A DNA stretch of 64,000 nucleotides from Methylobacterium sp. Leaf112 (GCF_001423295.1 NZ_LMNG01000030.1:62358-126357); one strand, 5' to 3'; counted from the stretch's first letter, positions 8,577 through 19,864 are shown. Numbers and translations: made by a program. Notes: generated by a model not told the origin, from the sequence alone.

Positions 8577-9104
8577 ATGGCGTCCTCCTCGCGGCTGATC
8601 GAACCCGCACCGCATTCCCAGCCGTTCCCCGTGGGCGGCCGACGTGTGTCCCATGCGCTGGTCCTCTACGAGCCCGCGCAAGAGGCCGAGTGCGACGGGG
8701 CCAGAACCCTGCGCCTGGTCGAGCAGGCCGTCGAATCCATGCAGGCCCTGCGTGAGCGGGCGGACTACATCACGGCCCAGGCCCACGATCTGATCCGGCT
8801 GACGAACCTCGAACGGGCACAGGTCGAGACCGAATTGCGCAAGGTGCGCGAGGACAAGGCGGCCGTCGAGCGGCAGATGCGGGACGCCGAGCAGGCCCTG
8901 GCGCGGGCGAACCTGCGCCTGCGGGAAGCCGAACTCGGGCGGCGGGAAGCCCAGGTGGCGGCGCGGGAGGCCGAGACCCGGGCCGTCGACGCCGAAGCCC
9001 GGGCCGTCGACGCCGAACTTCGGGAGCAGGGGCTCGCCTCCTACCTGAAGAAGATCAGCGCGTTCCTCCAGGTGCGGCTCGCCGTGGCCGAGAGAGAAGC
9101 CTGA
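8577..9104 (+). CDS. Short coiled-coil protein, function unknown
   Basis: The 175-residue product has a roughly 35-residue N-terminal region and a coiled coil from about 40 to 150. The C-terminal half of the coil is a run of short Ala/Glu/Arg repeats (REAETRAVDAEARAVDAELR), and the protein ends with a short hydrophobic helix-like segment, YLKKISAFLQVRLAVAE. The ATG at 8577 is chosen because it lies 8 bp after the previous stop and gives a compact protein. It is the last of three coiled-coil genes; the downstream gene is convergent. Confidence 0.75.
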   Translation: MASSSRLIEPAPHSQPFPVGGRRVSHALVLYEPAQEAECDGARTLRLVEQAVESMQALRERADYITAQAHDLIRLTNLERAQVETELRKVREDKAAVERQMRDAEQALARANLRLREAELGRREAQVAAREAETRAVDAEARAVDAELREQGLASYLKKISAFLQVRLAVAEREA

Positions 9105-9127
9105 GGCCGACTGGACCCGGCCGGCGC

Positions 9128-10024
9128 TCAATCCCACAGCACCCGCTCGACGAAGCCGGCGATCCAATCCTGCGCCGCCCGCGCCTCCGGCAGAACGCTG
9201 AGGATCGGGTACACGTGCATCAACCCGGGCTCCTCGTGATAGATCACCTCGCAGCCCGTGCGTGCGGCGAGGCGGCGGGCATCGGTGACGAGGATGTCGT
9301 GACCGCCGCAGAACATCAGGATCGGCGGCACGCCCGCAAAGGAGCCGAAGAGCGGGCTGACGCGGGGGTCGGTGACGGGCAGGGCGCCGGCGTACCAGCG
9401 GCCGGCCGCGCGGGCGCCGGGGCGCATCAGCATCACGTCGCGGGGTTCGATCGCGGCCTGCTCCGGATCGCTCAGGGTGACGTCGAGCCATGGTGAGATG
9501 AGGACGAGGCCGCCCGGCGCGGGCAGGCCCGCCGCCACCGCCTGCTGGGCTAGCGCCAGGGCCAGGCCGCCGCCGGCCGAATCCCCCATGACGATCACCC
9601 GGCCCATAGGGTCACCGGCGACCAGGTTGCGGTAGAGTGCGAGGGCGAACGGGATCGTCTCGGCGCAGGTGTGGGCGGGCGCGAGGGGATAGAGCGGTAC
9701 CACCACCCGCACTCCGAGGCGCTCGGCGAGGCGGGCGACGAACCACCAATGAATTCGGGTGATCGGCGCAGCGTAGGCGCCGCCGTGGAAGTAGATCACC
9801 GTGCAGGACGGCGCCCGCCCGCGCGGCATGACGGTGTAGACGGCGTGGCCGTCCTGCAGCGTCTGCCCGACGTCTAGGCGGCGGCGCAGGGTGCGCGGGG
9901 GGAGGGCGGGCTTCGGATCGAAACCGAGGAATTCCCGCGGCGTCACGTCGGCACGGGCGAACTTGCGCCGACCGCCCGTGAGGCGAATGAGCAGCGCGAG
10001 GGCGTGGGCGGCGAGGCTCGGCAC
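9128..10024 (-). CDS. Alpha/beta hydrolase, HSL-family esterase
   Basis: This is a carboxylesterase of the hormone-sensitive-lipase family. The 298-residue protein has the oxyanion-hole motif HGG at 80-82 and the nucleophile motif GDSAGG with Ser149. Asp243 (GGHDILV) and His270 (PGLMHV) complete the triad. It has no clear signal peptide, so it is probably cytoplasmic. Short-chain acyl esters are the usual substrates of this family; the natural one is unknown. It is followed 22 bp later by the gene ending at 10047 in the reverse direction, so they lie in tandem on the minus strand. Confidence 0.9.
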   Translation of the reverse strand: MPSLAAHALALLIRLTGGRRKFARADVTPREFLGFDPKPALPPRTLRRRLDVGQTLQDGHAVYTVMPRGRAPSCTVIYFHGGAYAAPITRIHWWFVARLAERLGVRVVVPLYPLAPAHTCAETIPFALALYRNLVAGDPMGRVIVMGDSAGGGLALALAQQAVAAGLPAPGGLVLISPWLDVTLSDPEQAAIEPRDVMLMRPGARAAGRWYAGALPVTDPRVSPLFGSFAGVPPILMFCGGHDILVTDARRLAARTGCEVIYHEEPGLMHVYPILSVLPEARAAQDWIAGFVERVLWD

Positions 10025-10046
10025 GACGGATCGCGTCTCCGCCCGC

Positions 10047-10841
10047 CTACCGCGTCACGGCACCGACCATCGGCCCGAGGGGCCGACTGAGGTCGGAGCG
10101 GTTCATGGACGGCGCGTAGAGGCTCGACACGCTGCCGTCGAGGAACAGGGCGTTGCGGCAGCCGAGCGCATCCTTGAACAGGCGCGCGAAGGCGCCGAAG
10201 CTCACGGGGCGCTCGGAGATGGCGAACACGGCAGTGCGACCGTCGTCGCGCACGCCGACGCCGTTGCGGATCTTCTGACTCGGCCCGTCGCTGGAGATCT
10301 TGGGGTGGATGTGGCCGTCCACCACCAACATCGGCCCCGATTGCGTGGCGAAATCGGGCTTCGGGTTGACGCGCAGATAGCGGGTGGTGTCGAGGACGCC
10401 GGCGCGGTCGCCCTTCACGTAGAAGATGCCGTTGGGCTTGAGGTGGAAGTTGCCCGGGCCGTTGGCGGTGGACACGCCCTTCAGCTCGCGCCCCTCCTCG
10501 ACGTAGAGGCCGACCGGGGCCTGATCCTTGTCGTACATGCCGGCATTCATGGCGAAGCGCAGGGACGGGCCCTGCCTGTCGCCGAGGGTCGAGAGCGACG
10601 AGTAGGGCTGCCCGTCGGGGCCGCGCCAGAACAGCCGAACCTTCTCGCGGCGCAGATCGACGGTGCAGACCGTGTAGGTCTCGCCCTCGGCCTGGACCGG
10701 CCTGCACGGCGCGGCGGCGGGGGGCGAAGCGGGGGCGGGGGCGGCGGAGACCGAAGCCGTGCAGGCCAGGAATGCGGCGAGGGCCGGAGCAAGCCATCGC
10801 CGCGTCCGGCAGGCGGCATCCTGAAGGGCGAGACCGTGCAT
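10047..10841 (-). CDS. Secreted phosphodiester glycosidase-like protein (DUF2233/NAGPA)
   Basis: The 264-residue product starts with a signal peptide-like segment (WLAPALAAFLACTASVSA, residues about 16-33) and an Ala/Pro linker. The mature part has the NAGPA fold signatures: FAMNAGMYD near 90, GLYVEEG, GNFHLKPNGIFY, SGPMLVVDG and the C-terminal LFLDGSVSSLY. Family members cleave or bind phosphodiester-linked sugars; bacterial substrates are mostly unknown. The ATG at 10841 is chosen because it places the signal peptide at the N terminus. It lies divergent from the glycine-rich gene at 11051. Confidence 0.83.
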   Translation of the reverse strand: MHGLALQDAACRTRRWLAPALAAFLACTASVSAAPAPASPPAAAPCRPVQAEGETYTVCTVDLRREKVRLFWRGPDGQPYSSLSTLGDRQGPSLRFAMNAGMYDKDQAPVGLYVEEGRELKGVSTANGPGNFHLKPNGIFYVKGDRAGVLDTTRYLRVNPKPDFATQSGPMLVVDGHIHPKISSDGPSQKIRNGVGVRDDGRTAVFAISERPVSFGAFARLFKDALGCRNALFLDGSVSSLYAPSMNRSDLSRPLGPMVGAVTR

Positions 10842-11050
10842 CGCGAAACCCTTGCGGCCGGGAGGAGAGCCGGGACGCGCTTCCTCGCCCGAAAGCGGCA
10901 CGGTTTTCAAGTCGCCCGGCGCGCCGATTGGCCGGGCGGGGCGTGCGCCTTCACGATTGCGGCAAAACGGATCGCTCGCTGAACCGTTGCAGGGCGTTCC
11001 GCGTTCCTGTGCCGTTGGGGGACGCAACGGTATCTCTCGGAGAGTGTGAG

Positions 11051-11587
11051 ATGAAACGAGTTGTTCTGGCCTCGGCGGCGATGATCGGCGCCCTCGCGAT
11101 GATCCCGGCGACGGCGGAGGCGCGCGGCTTCCACGGCGGCGGGTTCCACGGCGGCGGGTTCCACGGTGGCGGGTTCCACGGTGGCGGTTTCGGCGGCGGT
11201 GGCTTCCGCGGCGGTTTCGGAGGCGGTGGCTTCCGGGGCGGGTTCGGTGGGTATCGCGGCGTCGGTTTCGGCGGCTACCGCGGTGGCTTCGGCGGTTACC
11301 GCGGCGGGTTCTACGGGCATCGCGGCGGCTTCTACGGCGGTCGCGGGTTCGGACGCGGCTACGGCTACGGGCTCGGGGGCCTCGGCCTCGGTGTGGGCCT
11401 CGGCCTCGCGGCGGGCGGTCTCTACGGCGGCTACGGCCCGGGTTACGGCTACGGCTACGGTGGCGGATACGCCCCGGTGGGCTACGGTGCCTACGACGTC
11501 GGCTACGGCGGCGGCTGCTACACGGTCCCGCGCGTGCGCTGGACGCCTTACGGCTACCGCCGGGTGCTGGTCGAACGCTGCTACTGA
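11051..11587 (+). CDS. Glycine-rich secreted protein
   Basis: The 178-residue product has a clear signal peptide (MKRVVLASAAMIGALAMIPATAEA). The mature protein is dominated by Gly with Phe, His, Arg and Tyr: four GFHGG repeats, then GGFRGGFGG and GGYRGGF repeats, a hydrophobic Gly/Leu stretch (GGLGLGVGLGLAAGGLYGG) and a Tyr/Gly segment. It ends with a non-repetitive part holding two cysteines (GGGCYTVPRVRW and VLVERCY). GGAG about 12 bases before the ATG can serve as ribosome binding site. A surface or periplasmic structural role is likely but unproven. Confidence 0.8.
   Translation: MKRVVLASAAMIGALAMIPATAEARGFHGGGFHGGGFHGGGFHGGGFGGGGFRGGFGGGGFRGGFGGYRGVGFGGYRGGFGGYRGGFYGHRGGFYGGRGFGRGYGYGLGGLGLGVGLGLAAGGLYGGYGPGYGYGYGGGYAPVGYGAYDVGYGGGCYTVPRVRWTPYGYRRVLVERCY
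11129..11188 (+). repeat. Four 15-bp tandem repeats in glycine-rich gene
   Basis: The unit ttccacggyggcggg occurs four times in a row with only third-position changes and encodes FHGGG. The near identity of the DNA suggests recent slippage expansion. Confidence 0.85.
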
Positions 11588-11611
11588 GCACAGAGACCCG
11601 GTCGCGACACA

Positions 11612-11636
11612 GGGGGGCTGCCTGCGGGCAGTCCCC
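11612..11636. terminator. Bidirectional hairpin terminator
   Basis: GGGGGCTGCC and GGCAGTCCCC pair across loop TGC, with one G-T pair, followed by ttcttcgttt. It lies between two convergent genes ending at 11587 and 11646. Confidence 0.72.
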
Positions 11637-11645
11637 TTCTTCGTT

Positions 11646-12041
11646 TCAGCGCCCCATCTCGTCCCGCCGCATCGGCATGGCGTCGATGGTGGCGAACAGG
11701 GTCTCGGCGGGCAGCGGCGCGGCGGCGTCGAGCTTCGTCCCCCCGTCCTTGCCGACGAGCACCACCCGGAACGACGCATCGGGAAGGCCGAGGCGCGCGC
11801 GCAGGCCCCGCGCTTCGGCGGTGGTGCCGACCGCCTCCAGAACCACGAGATCGCGGTCGCGCACCCCGTCCGGCACCGCCGCCAGGAGCGCGCGCTGGCG
11901 CATCAGGTGCGGATCGTCCGGCCCGGGGGCCGACATCACCACCACGCGGGCCTTCCAGTAATGAGCCGCAAGGGGATTCTCGGCCGCCCTCGCCCCGCCG
12001 CCCATCAGCACCATTCCCATCAGCAACAGCCCCCGAACCAT
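11646..12041 (-). CDS. DUF4174 secreted protein
   Basis: The 131-residue product has an N-terminal hydrophobic signal (MVRGLLLMGMVLMGGGARA) and a thioredoxin-like DUF4174 domain: RVVVMSAP, then DRDLVVLEAVG, then LGLPDASFRVVLVGKDGG and a final LFATIDAMPMRRDEM block. The MPMRRDEM ending is highly characteristic of the family. No CxxC motif is present, so redox activity is not expected. Function is unknown; the protein is probably periplasmic. Confidence 0.85.
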   Translation of the reverse strand: MVRGLLLMGMVLMGGGARAAENPLAAHYWKARVVVMSAPGPDDPHLMRQRALLAAVPDGVRDRDLVVLEAVGTTAEARGLRARLGLPDASFRVVLVGKDGGTKLDAAAPLPAETLFATIDAMPMRRDEMGR

Positions 12042-12166
12042 CGCGCGTTCCTCGTCTGCACGTCCGTACCTGCACGTCCGTCAACGCGCGAGGACCCGAT
12101 TTGCCTTCCCCGCCCGGGGCCCCATTTGCCGAACCTCGGGACAGCGTTCAAGATCGGAGATTGCCC

Positions 12167-13207
12167 ATGACCCAAGCGACGAACCCGACCGCCGGCACCG
12201 TCAACCGCCGCATCGTCCTGGCCGCCCGTCCGCACGGCGAGCCGAACGAGAGCCATTTCCGCCTGGAGGAGGGCCGGGTGCCGACGCCGCGCGACGGCGA
12301 GGTGCTGCTTGCCAACCGCATCCTGTCCCTCGATCCGTACATGCGCGGGCGCATGAGCGCGGCCAAATCCTACGCCGAGCCGGTGGCCATCGGCGACACC
12401 ATGGTGGGCGCCACGGTGGCGGAGGTGGTCGCCTCGCACCATCCCGATTTTTCCGTCGGCGAGACCGTGGTGGGCTTCGGCGGCTGGCAGGATTTCACCA
12501 CCTCGGACGGCAAGGGCCTGCGCAAGCTCGACCCCGCCGCGGCGCCCGTGAGCACCGCGCTCGGCGTTCTCGGCATGCCGGGCATGACCGCCTATACGGG
12601 CCTCCTCAACATCGGCGCCCCGAAGCCCGGCGAGACCGTTGTGGTGGCCGCCGCCACGGGGCCCGTCGGCTCCCTCGTCGGACAGATCGCCAAGCGCAGG
12701 GGCGCGCGCGCCGTCGGCATCGCCGGAGGTCCCGAGAAATGCGCCTACCTGCGCGACGTTCTCGGCTTCGACGCGGCGCTCGACCACCGCGCCGATGACT
12801 TTCCCGACGCCCTCGCGGCGGCCTGCCCGGACGGCATCGACGTGTATTTCGAGAATGTCGGCGGCGCGGTGTTCGACGCGGTGCTGCCCTTGCTCAACAC
12901 CTTCGCGCGCATTCCCGTCTGCGGCCTCGTCTCGGGCTACAGCGCCACGGACCTGCCGCCCGGCCCCGACCGCATCCCGCTCCTCATGCGGGCGGTGCTG
13001 TCGAAGCGGCTGCACCTCCAGGGCTTCATCGTCTGGGACTTCGCCGATCAGGAGGCCGAGTTCCTGCGCGAGGTCGGCGGTTGGCTCCGCGAGGGGAGCA
13101 TCGTCCACCGGGAGGACATCGTCGACGGCCTGGAGAACGCCCCGACCGCCTTCGCGGGACTTCTGAAGGGCCGCAACTTCGGTAAGCTGCTGGTGAGAAT
13201 CGCCTGA
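12167..13207 (+). CDS. NADP-dependent medium-chain reductase (CurA/PTGR-like)
   Basis: The 346-residue protein belongs to the zinc-free leukotriene/prostaglandin-reductase branch of the medium-chain dehydrogenase family. Visible signatures are NRILSLDPYMRGRM (about 47-60), the LGMPGMTAYTGL block (about 137-148), the NADP-binding VVVAAATGPVGS (about 162) and DVYFENVGG (about 226). It reduces alpha,beta-unsaturated carbonyls; the substrate here is unknown. The ATG at 12167 aligns with family N termini; an upstream in-frame ATG at 12101 would add a proline-rich stretch. It precedes ssb by 213 bp, with the LexA box in the gap. Confidence 0.88.
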   Translation: MTQATNPTAGTVNRRIVLAARPHGEPNESHFRLEEGRVPTPRDGEVLLANRILSLDPYMRGRMSAAKSYAEPVAIGDTMVGATVAEVVASHHPDFSVGETVVGFGGWQDFTTSDGKGLRKLDPAAAPVSTALGVLGMPGMTAYTGLLNIGAPKPGETVVVAAATGPVGSLVGQIAKRRGARAVGIAGGPEKCAYLRDVLGFDAALDHRADDFPDALAAACPDGIDVYFENVGGAVFDAVLPLLNTFARIPVCGLVSGYSATDLPPGPDRIPLLMRAVLSKRLHLQGFIVWDFADQEAEFLREVGGWLREGSIVHREDIVDGLENAPTAFAGLLKGRNFGKLLVRIA

Positions 13208-13238
13208 GTCGGTCCCTCCGAATCTTGCCGACGCTTGA

Positions 13239-13253
13239 GAACGAATGTAGAAC
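13239..13253 (+). promoter_or_regulatory. LexA (SOS) box upstream of ssb
   Basis: GAACGAATGTAGAAC is a perfect GAAC-N7-GAAC, the reverse complement of the alphaproteobacterial LexA consensus GTTC-N7-GTTC, with an AT-rich centre. It lies 167 bp before the ssb ATG, the expected target for an SOS gene. Confidence 0.75.
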
Positions 13254-13271
13254 ATCAGTGACGCGGCGGAA

Positions 13272-13288
13272 CCCCGTGAGTCACGGGG
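13272..13288. other. Hairpin between reductase gene and ssb
   Basis: CCCCGTG and CACGGGG form a perfect 7-bp stem around loop AGT. It could end the reductase transcript or sit in the ssb leader; no T-run follows. Confidence 0.5.
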
Positions 13289-13420
13289 ACAACCCGCCCG
13301 CGATGATTGCCGGGGCCTTCGGGACGGCCCATGACAGGCGGCGTCGAGTGCGGTTCGGCCCGTCACCGGGCCGGGCAGCGCTTCGGCGCGCGGTGAGATC
13401 GATCGAGAGGAGAGAGCGGC

Positions 13421-13993
13421 ATGGCCGGCAGCGTGAACAAGGTGATTCTGGTGGGCAATCTCGGGCGCGATCCCGAGACGCGACGCCTCGCTTCCGGCGA
13501 TCCCGTGGTCAACCTGCGCATCGCCACATCGGAGTCCTGGAAGGACAAGATGTCGGGCGAGCGCAAGGAAAAGACCGAGTGGCACGCGGTGGTGATCTAC
13601 AACGAGAACCTCGCCCGCGTCGCCGAGCAGTACCTGCGCAAGGGCTCGAAGGTCTACATCGAGGGCCAGCTCCAGACCCGCAAATGGGCCGACCAGTCCG
13701 GCGTCGAGAAGTACACCACCGAGGTGGTGCTGCAGCGCTTCCGCGGTGAGCTCACCCTGCTGGACGGCCGTTCGGGCGGCGCCGGCGGCGAGATAGGCGC
13801 CGACGAGGAGGGCGGCGGCCAGATCAGCCGTGGCGGCGATTATGGCGGTGGCGGCGGGGATTACGGTAGCGGCGGCGGTGGCCGCGCCTCCGGCGGCGGT
13901 CGTCCCTCCGGCGGCGGCGACCGGCGCCCGGCCCCGTCGAGCGGCGGTGGCTCCAAGCCGAACTACGACCTCGACGACGACATCCCGTTCTAG
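13421..13993 (+). CDS. ssb: Single-stranded DNA-binding protein
   Basis: SSB coats single-stranded DNA during replication, repair and recombination and recruits partners through its tail. The 190-residue protein has the OB-fold in residues about 5-110 ([16 protein letters not shown], then [13 protein letters not shown] and [15 protein letters not shown]), a Gly/Ser-rich linker and the conserved acidic tip DDDIPF. Its length is usual for the family. GAGAGGAGAGAG just upstream holds the ribosome binding site. A LexA box lies at 13239-13253, so SOS induction is likely. gyrA follows after a strong hairpin. Confidence 0.98.
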   Translation: MAGSVNKVILVGNLGRDPETRRLASGDPVVNLRIATSESWKDKMSGERKEKTEWHAVVIYNENLARVAEQYLRKGSKVYIEGQLQTRKWADQSGVEKYTTEVVLQRFRGELTLLDGRSGGAGGEIGADEEGGGQISRGGDYGGGGGDYGSGGGGRASGGGRPSGGGDRRPAPSSGGGSKPNYDLDDDIPF

Positions 13994-14001
13994 GTCTTTT
14001 A

Positions 14002-14041
14002 CGAAGAGGGCGCGGCACCGGACGGGGCCGCGCCCTCTTCG
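14002..14041 (+). terminator. Strong hairpin after ssb
   Basis: A perfect 15-bp stem (CGAAGAGGGCGCGGC and its complement) with a 10-base loop starts 9 bp after the ssb stop. Little T-run follows, but its strength and place suggest termination. Confidence 0.75.
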
Positions 14042-14329
14042 ATTCCACGGGTGGAAACCCCTTCGCCCGGGCGACATCGTCGGGGCCCGGGATCAGGCCG
14101 CGCCCGTCCACCACAAGCCGTTGCGGGTCCACGGCTTTCCCGTGCGCGCAAGGCGACGCTCTGTGGCGAGGGCCGGACGGATCGGGTATACGGGGCGGTG
14201 AGGCCGGTCGAGGCCGGTTCGCCCAGGCGAGCCGAGACGACGATCCGGCACCCCAAAAGTTCCCCGTGAGGGGTCGTCGTCCATCGACGCCCCGCGCTTC
14301 GGGCGCCCACCCGGCAGAGATCCAGAGCC

Positions 14330-17080
<2,751 letters not shown>

Positions 17081-17083
17081 TCG

Positions 17084-17119
17084 CCCGGACCCCCGTCGTC
17101 ATGGCGACGGGGGTCCGGG
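17084..17119 (+). terminator. Hairpin terminator after gyrA
   Basis: A perfect 15-bp stem (CCCGGACCCCCGTCG and its complement, loop tcatgg) begins 3 bp after the gyrA stop. It has no strong T-run. Confidence 0.75.
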
Positions 17120-17189
17120 ACGGGTTCGGGCCCCGTCGGGATGGCGGGGATGCGGCCTCGGGGGCAGGAAGGCGGACGTCGGTGTGGGC

Positions 17190-18329
17190 TCAAGCCGCCC
17201 TGCGCGGGGAGGCGAGGGTGCAGCGGGCCTTGCCCCGCGCCTTCGCCTCGTAGAGCGCCGCGTCGGCGGCGGAGACCAAGCTCGCGAGACCGGTGCCGTC
17301 CTGGGGCGACGCGGCGATGCCGATGCTGACTCCGATGGTCGCCGTGCGGTCGCGCCCGAGGCCGTACGGTACCGAGATGCGCGCCGCGAGCCGCTCGCCG
17401 AACATGATCAGCGCCTCCGGGGCGAGCGCATCGGCGAGGACCACGAACTCGTCGCCGCCGAGCCGCGCGATGACGTCGTGCGGTCCCACCGCCTGTCGCA
17501 GGCGATCGGCGACGGCTTGCAGGAGCTGGTCGCCCATGCCGTGGCCGTAGGTGTCGTTGACGGCCTTGAACCCGTCGAGGTCGAGGTAGAACAGGGCCGT
17601 CGGGCGATCCTGCCGCCCCGCCATGGCGTCCGCGAGGCCGAACCGGTTCGCCAACCCCGTCAGGCTGTCGTGCTGCGCCCGGAACGCGTTCTCGCGTTCG
17701 GCCCGCATGGTGGCGACCAGCATCTTGTTGAGCCGGAAGCCGGCCGCACTCATGCTGGCGAGATAGAACGGAATCTGCAGGAAGGTGATCAGCAGGACCG
17801 GCTCGCCGGTGAACGGCGCGCCGAGGCAGCACGAGCCGAGGGTCAGCACGATCATCGCGCCGGCGAGGCGGGGCGCGCCGAAGTTGCGGAACGAGATGCC
17901 GCCAACCATGGCGGCGGCCGAGAGGCACGCGAGGGTCGCCACCACCCAATCCCCGCTGATGAGGCTGATCAGGGTGCCGTAGCCGACGCTCGCCGCCCAG
18001 GCGAGGCCGAGGAGGATGTAGAGGTCCGTGGGGGTTTCGCCCCCCCTGGCCGCCGCCCGCCGAGCCTGAACCAACACGACGAGCCGCACGAGGCAGATGA
18101 CGCATTCGAGAACGCACCAGACCACGAAGTGCGGCTGCGGGATTCGGACGGCGACCAGCATCGACACCGTCAGGGTGTTCAGGACGCCCCCGGCGAAGAT
18201 CGGAAGCGTGCCGAACAGGCTCGCGATGAGGGCGGCGCGGATCTCGTCCGGAACGTCGCGCCCCGCATCGGTGAGCCACCGCGTGACGCGCCAACGGGGC
18301 AGGCTGAACAGCAGGGGATCGTTGCGCAT
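17190..18329 (-). CDS. Membrane diguanylate cyclase (GGDEF)
   Basis: The enzyme makes cyclic di-GMP from two GTP. The 379-residue protein has about six hydrophobic membrane segments in residues 35-205 and a GGDEF domain in about 215-375 with an intact RLGGDEFVVLAD active site and YLDLDGFKAVNDTYGHGMGD. The position of the RxxD inhibitory site before GGDEF reads GPHD, so product feedback through that site is probably missing. No sensor domain beyond the membrane part is recognisable. The ATG at 18329 (MRNDPLLF) is chosen because the upstream in-frame stretch is arginine/proline-rich; starts further up to 18452 cannot be excluded. Confidence 0.9.
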   Translation of the reverse strand: MRNDPLLFSLPRWRVTRWLTDAGRDVPDEIRAALIASLFGTLPIFAGGVLNTLTVSMLVAVRIPQPHFVVWCVLECVICLVRLVVLVQARRAAARGGETPTDLYILLGLAWAASVGYGTLISLISGDWVVATLACLSAAAMVGGISFRNFGAPRLAGAMIVLTLGSCCLGAPFTGEPVLLITFLQIPFYLASMSAAGFRLNKMLVATMRAERENAFRAQHDSLTGLANRFGLADAMAGRQDRPTALFYLDLDGFKAVNDTYGHGMGDQLLQAVADRLRQAVGPHDVIARLGGDEFVVLADALAPEALIMFGERLAARISVPYGLGRDRTATIGVSIGIAASPQDGTGLASLVSAADAALYEAKARGKARCTLASPRRAA

Positions 18330-18773
18330 GGAGCGACTCGGCGGCGGTGGGACGGCCCGCGGGCGGCGAAACCGGGGTCCGCCGTCCACGACTCTCCTGC
18401 GGCTCACCGGGTGCTGGCCGCGCTTCACCGCTCGCATGTGTTGGGTTAACATTCACACCACGAGGTATAGACGATCGTGCGGATTCGTACCCTCGGCGGT
18501 CGATCCCGCGCGTCGGAACGTCTGCGAAGACGAATGCGGCAGCCTGATCATGCCGTTCGCATGCGAGACCGGCGCACCGGCATGGGGCAATAGGCTGATC
18601 CGCGACCGGGTCGCACTCGATAGCCATCCGACATCCATCGGCGGTTCGCGAACATCCGACGAGGTCTTGGTCACGGCCGATCCGGTTGAACCGCACCCGC
18701 TTGGACGGCCTCGCCCACCGATCGACCGGGCCCCGGTTCCGTTCGGGCGAAAAATGCTCTACCCCGGGCCGCG
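18330..18773. other. Divergent spacer, no gene seen
   Basis: These 444 bp separate the diguanylate cyclase gene from coaD. Short frames on both strands lack protein character. The stretch around 18440-18485 (gggttaacattcacacc, then gaggtatagacg) is relatively AT-rich and probably holds the cyclase promoter. Confidence 0.55.
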
Positions 18774-19274
18774 ATGATCCGCACCGCGCTCTACGCCGGC
18801 TCCTTCGACCCGGTCACCAACGGACACCTCGACGTGATTCGTCAGGCGTGCCGGCTTGTGCAGCACCTCGTCATCGCCATCGGGGTGCATCCGGGCAAGG
18901 CCCCGATGTTCACCGCCGAAGAGCGGGCCGACCTCCTGCGCGACACCTGCACGCCGCTGGCGGAGGCGGAGAGTGCGCGCCTGGAGATCGTCGCCTTCGA
19001 CGACCTCGCCGTCACCGCCGCCCGGCGCCACGGCGCCACCCTGTTCATCCGGGGCCTGCGCGACGGCACCGACCTCGACTACGAGATGCAGCTCGCCGGC
19101 ATGAACGGCGCGATGGCGCCGGAAGTCCAGACGGTGTTCCTGCCGGCCTCCACCGGCGTCCGCCCCATCACCGCGACCCTGGTCCGCCAGATCGCCGCCA
19201 TGGGCGGCGACGTCTCGCCCTTCGTGCCGGCCCTGGTGGCCGAGCGCCTGGCACGACGTTTCGCCGGATCCTGA
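18774..19274 (+). CDS. coaD: Phosphopantetheine adenylyltransferase
   Basis: CoaD transfers AMP from ATP to 4'-phosphopantetheine, the penultimate step of coenzyme A synthesis. The 166-residue protein has the nucleotidyltransferase motif [12 protein letters not shown] (residues 9-20) with the HxGH-like NGHLD, the [20 protein letters not shown] block and the C-terminal [20 protein letters not shown] segment, all standard for the family. It is followed 32 bp later by a periplasmic cyclophilin gene on the same strand, an arrangement common in alphaproteobacteria. Confidence 0.97.
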   Translation: MIRTALYAGSFDPVTNGHLDVIRQACRLVQHLVIAIGVHPGKAPMFTAEERADLLRDTCTPLAEAESARLEIVAFDDLAVTAARRHGATLFIRGLRDGTDLDYEMQLAGMNGAMAPEVQTVFLPASTGVRPITATLVRQIAAMGGDVSPFVPALVAERLARRFAGS

Positions 19275-19306
19275 TCCTGTTTCGCCTGAAGAGAGAACAC
19301 CCGCTC

Positions 19307-19864
19307 ATGAACTTCGGAATCAATCGCCGGATCGCCCTCCTGGCCGTCGCCGCCCTCCTCGGCACGGCGCCCGCGGCGCTGGCGGCGGACGAGAACACCG
19401 TGTTCCTCGACACCAAGGACGGTCGCGTCACCATCGAGTTGCGCCCGGATCTGGCGCCGAAGCACGTCGCGCAGATCAAGACTTTGATCAAGCAGGGCTT
19501 CTACAACGGCCTCAAGTTCCACCGCGTCATGGACGGCTTCATGGCCCAGACCGGAGACCCGAAGGGCAACGGCACCGGCGGTTCGAGCCTGCCCAACATC
19601 CCGGCAGAGTTCTCGCAGACCCCGTTCCGCCGCGGCACCCTCGGCATGGCGCGTTCGTCCGAGCCGAATTCGGCCAATTCGCAGTTCTTCATCTGCCTCG
19701 GCGATGCGCCGTTCCTCAACGGCCAGTACACCGTCGTGGGTCTCGTCTCGTCCGGCATGGACGCCGTCGACAAGATCAAGAAGGCGGCCCCCGGTGCCGC
19801 CGGCGGCGCCGTGCAGGATCCCGACAAGATCGTGAAGATGCAGTTGGCCCAGGGCGCGAAGTAA
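19307..19864 (+). CDS. Periplasmic peptidyl-prolyl isomerase (cyclophilin)
   Basis: The 185-residue protein has a signal peptide (RRIALLAVAALLGTAPAALA, cleavage near 26) and a cyclophilin domain with FHRVMDGFMAQTGDP, GTLGMARSSEPNSANSQFF and FICLGDAPFLNGQYTVVG. It catalyses cis-trans isomerisation of prolyl bonds, here in the periplasm. The catalytic Arg (FHRV) and the SANSQFFI block are intact. It is a paralogue of the cytoplasmic cyclophilin at 20411, with a TonB-like gene between them, all on one strand with short gaps. Confidence 0.94.
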   Translation: MNFGINRRIALLAVAALLGTAPAALAADENTVFLDTKDGRVTIELRPDLAPKHVAQIKTLIKQGFYNGLKFHRVMDGFMAQTGDPKGNGTGGSSLPNIPAEFSQTPFRRGTLGMARSSEPNSANSQFFICLGDAPFLNGQYTVVGLVSSGMDAVDKIKKAAPGAAGGAVQDPDKIVKMQLAQGAK

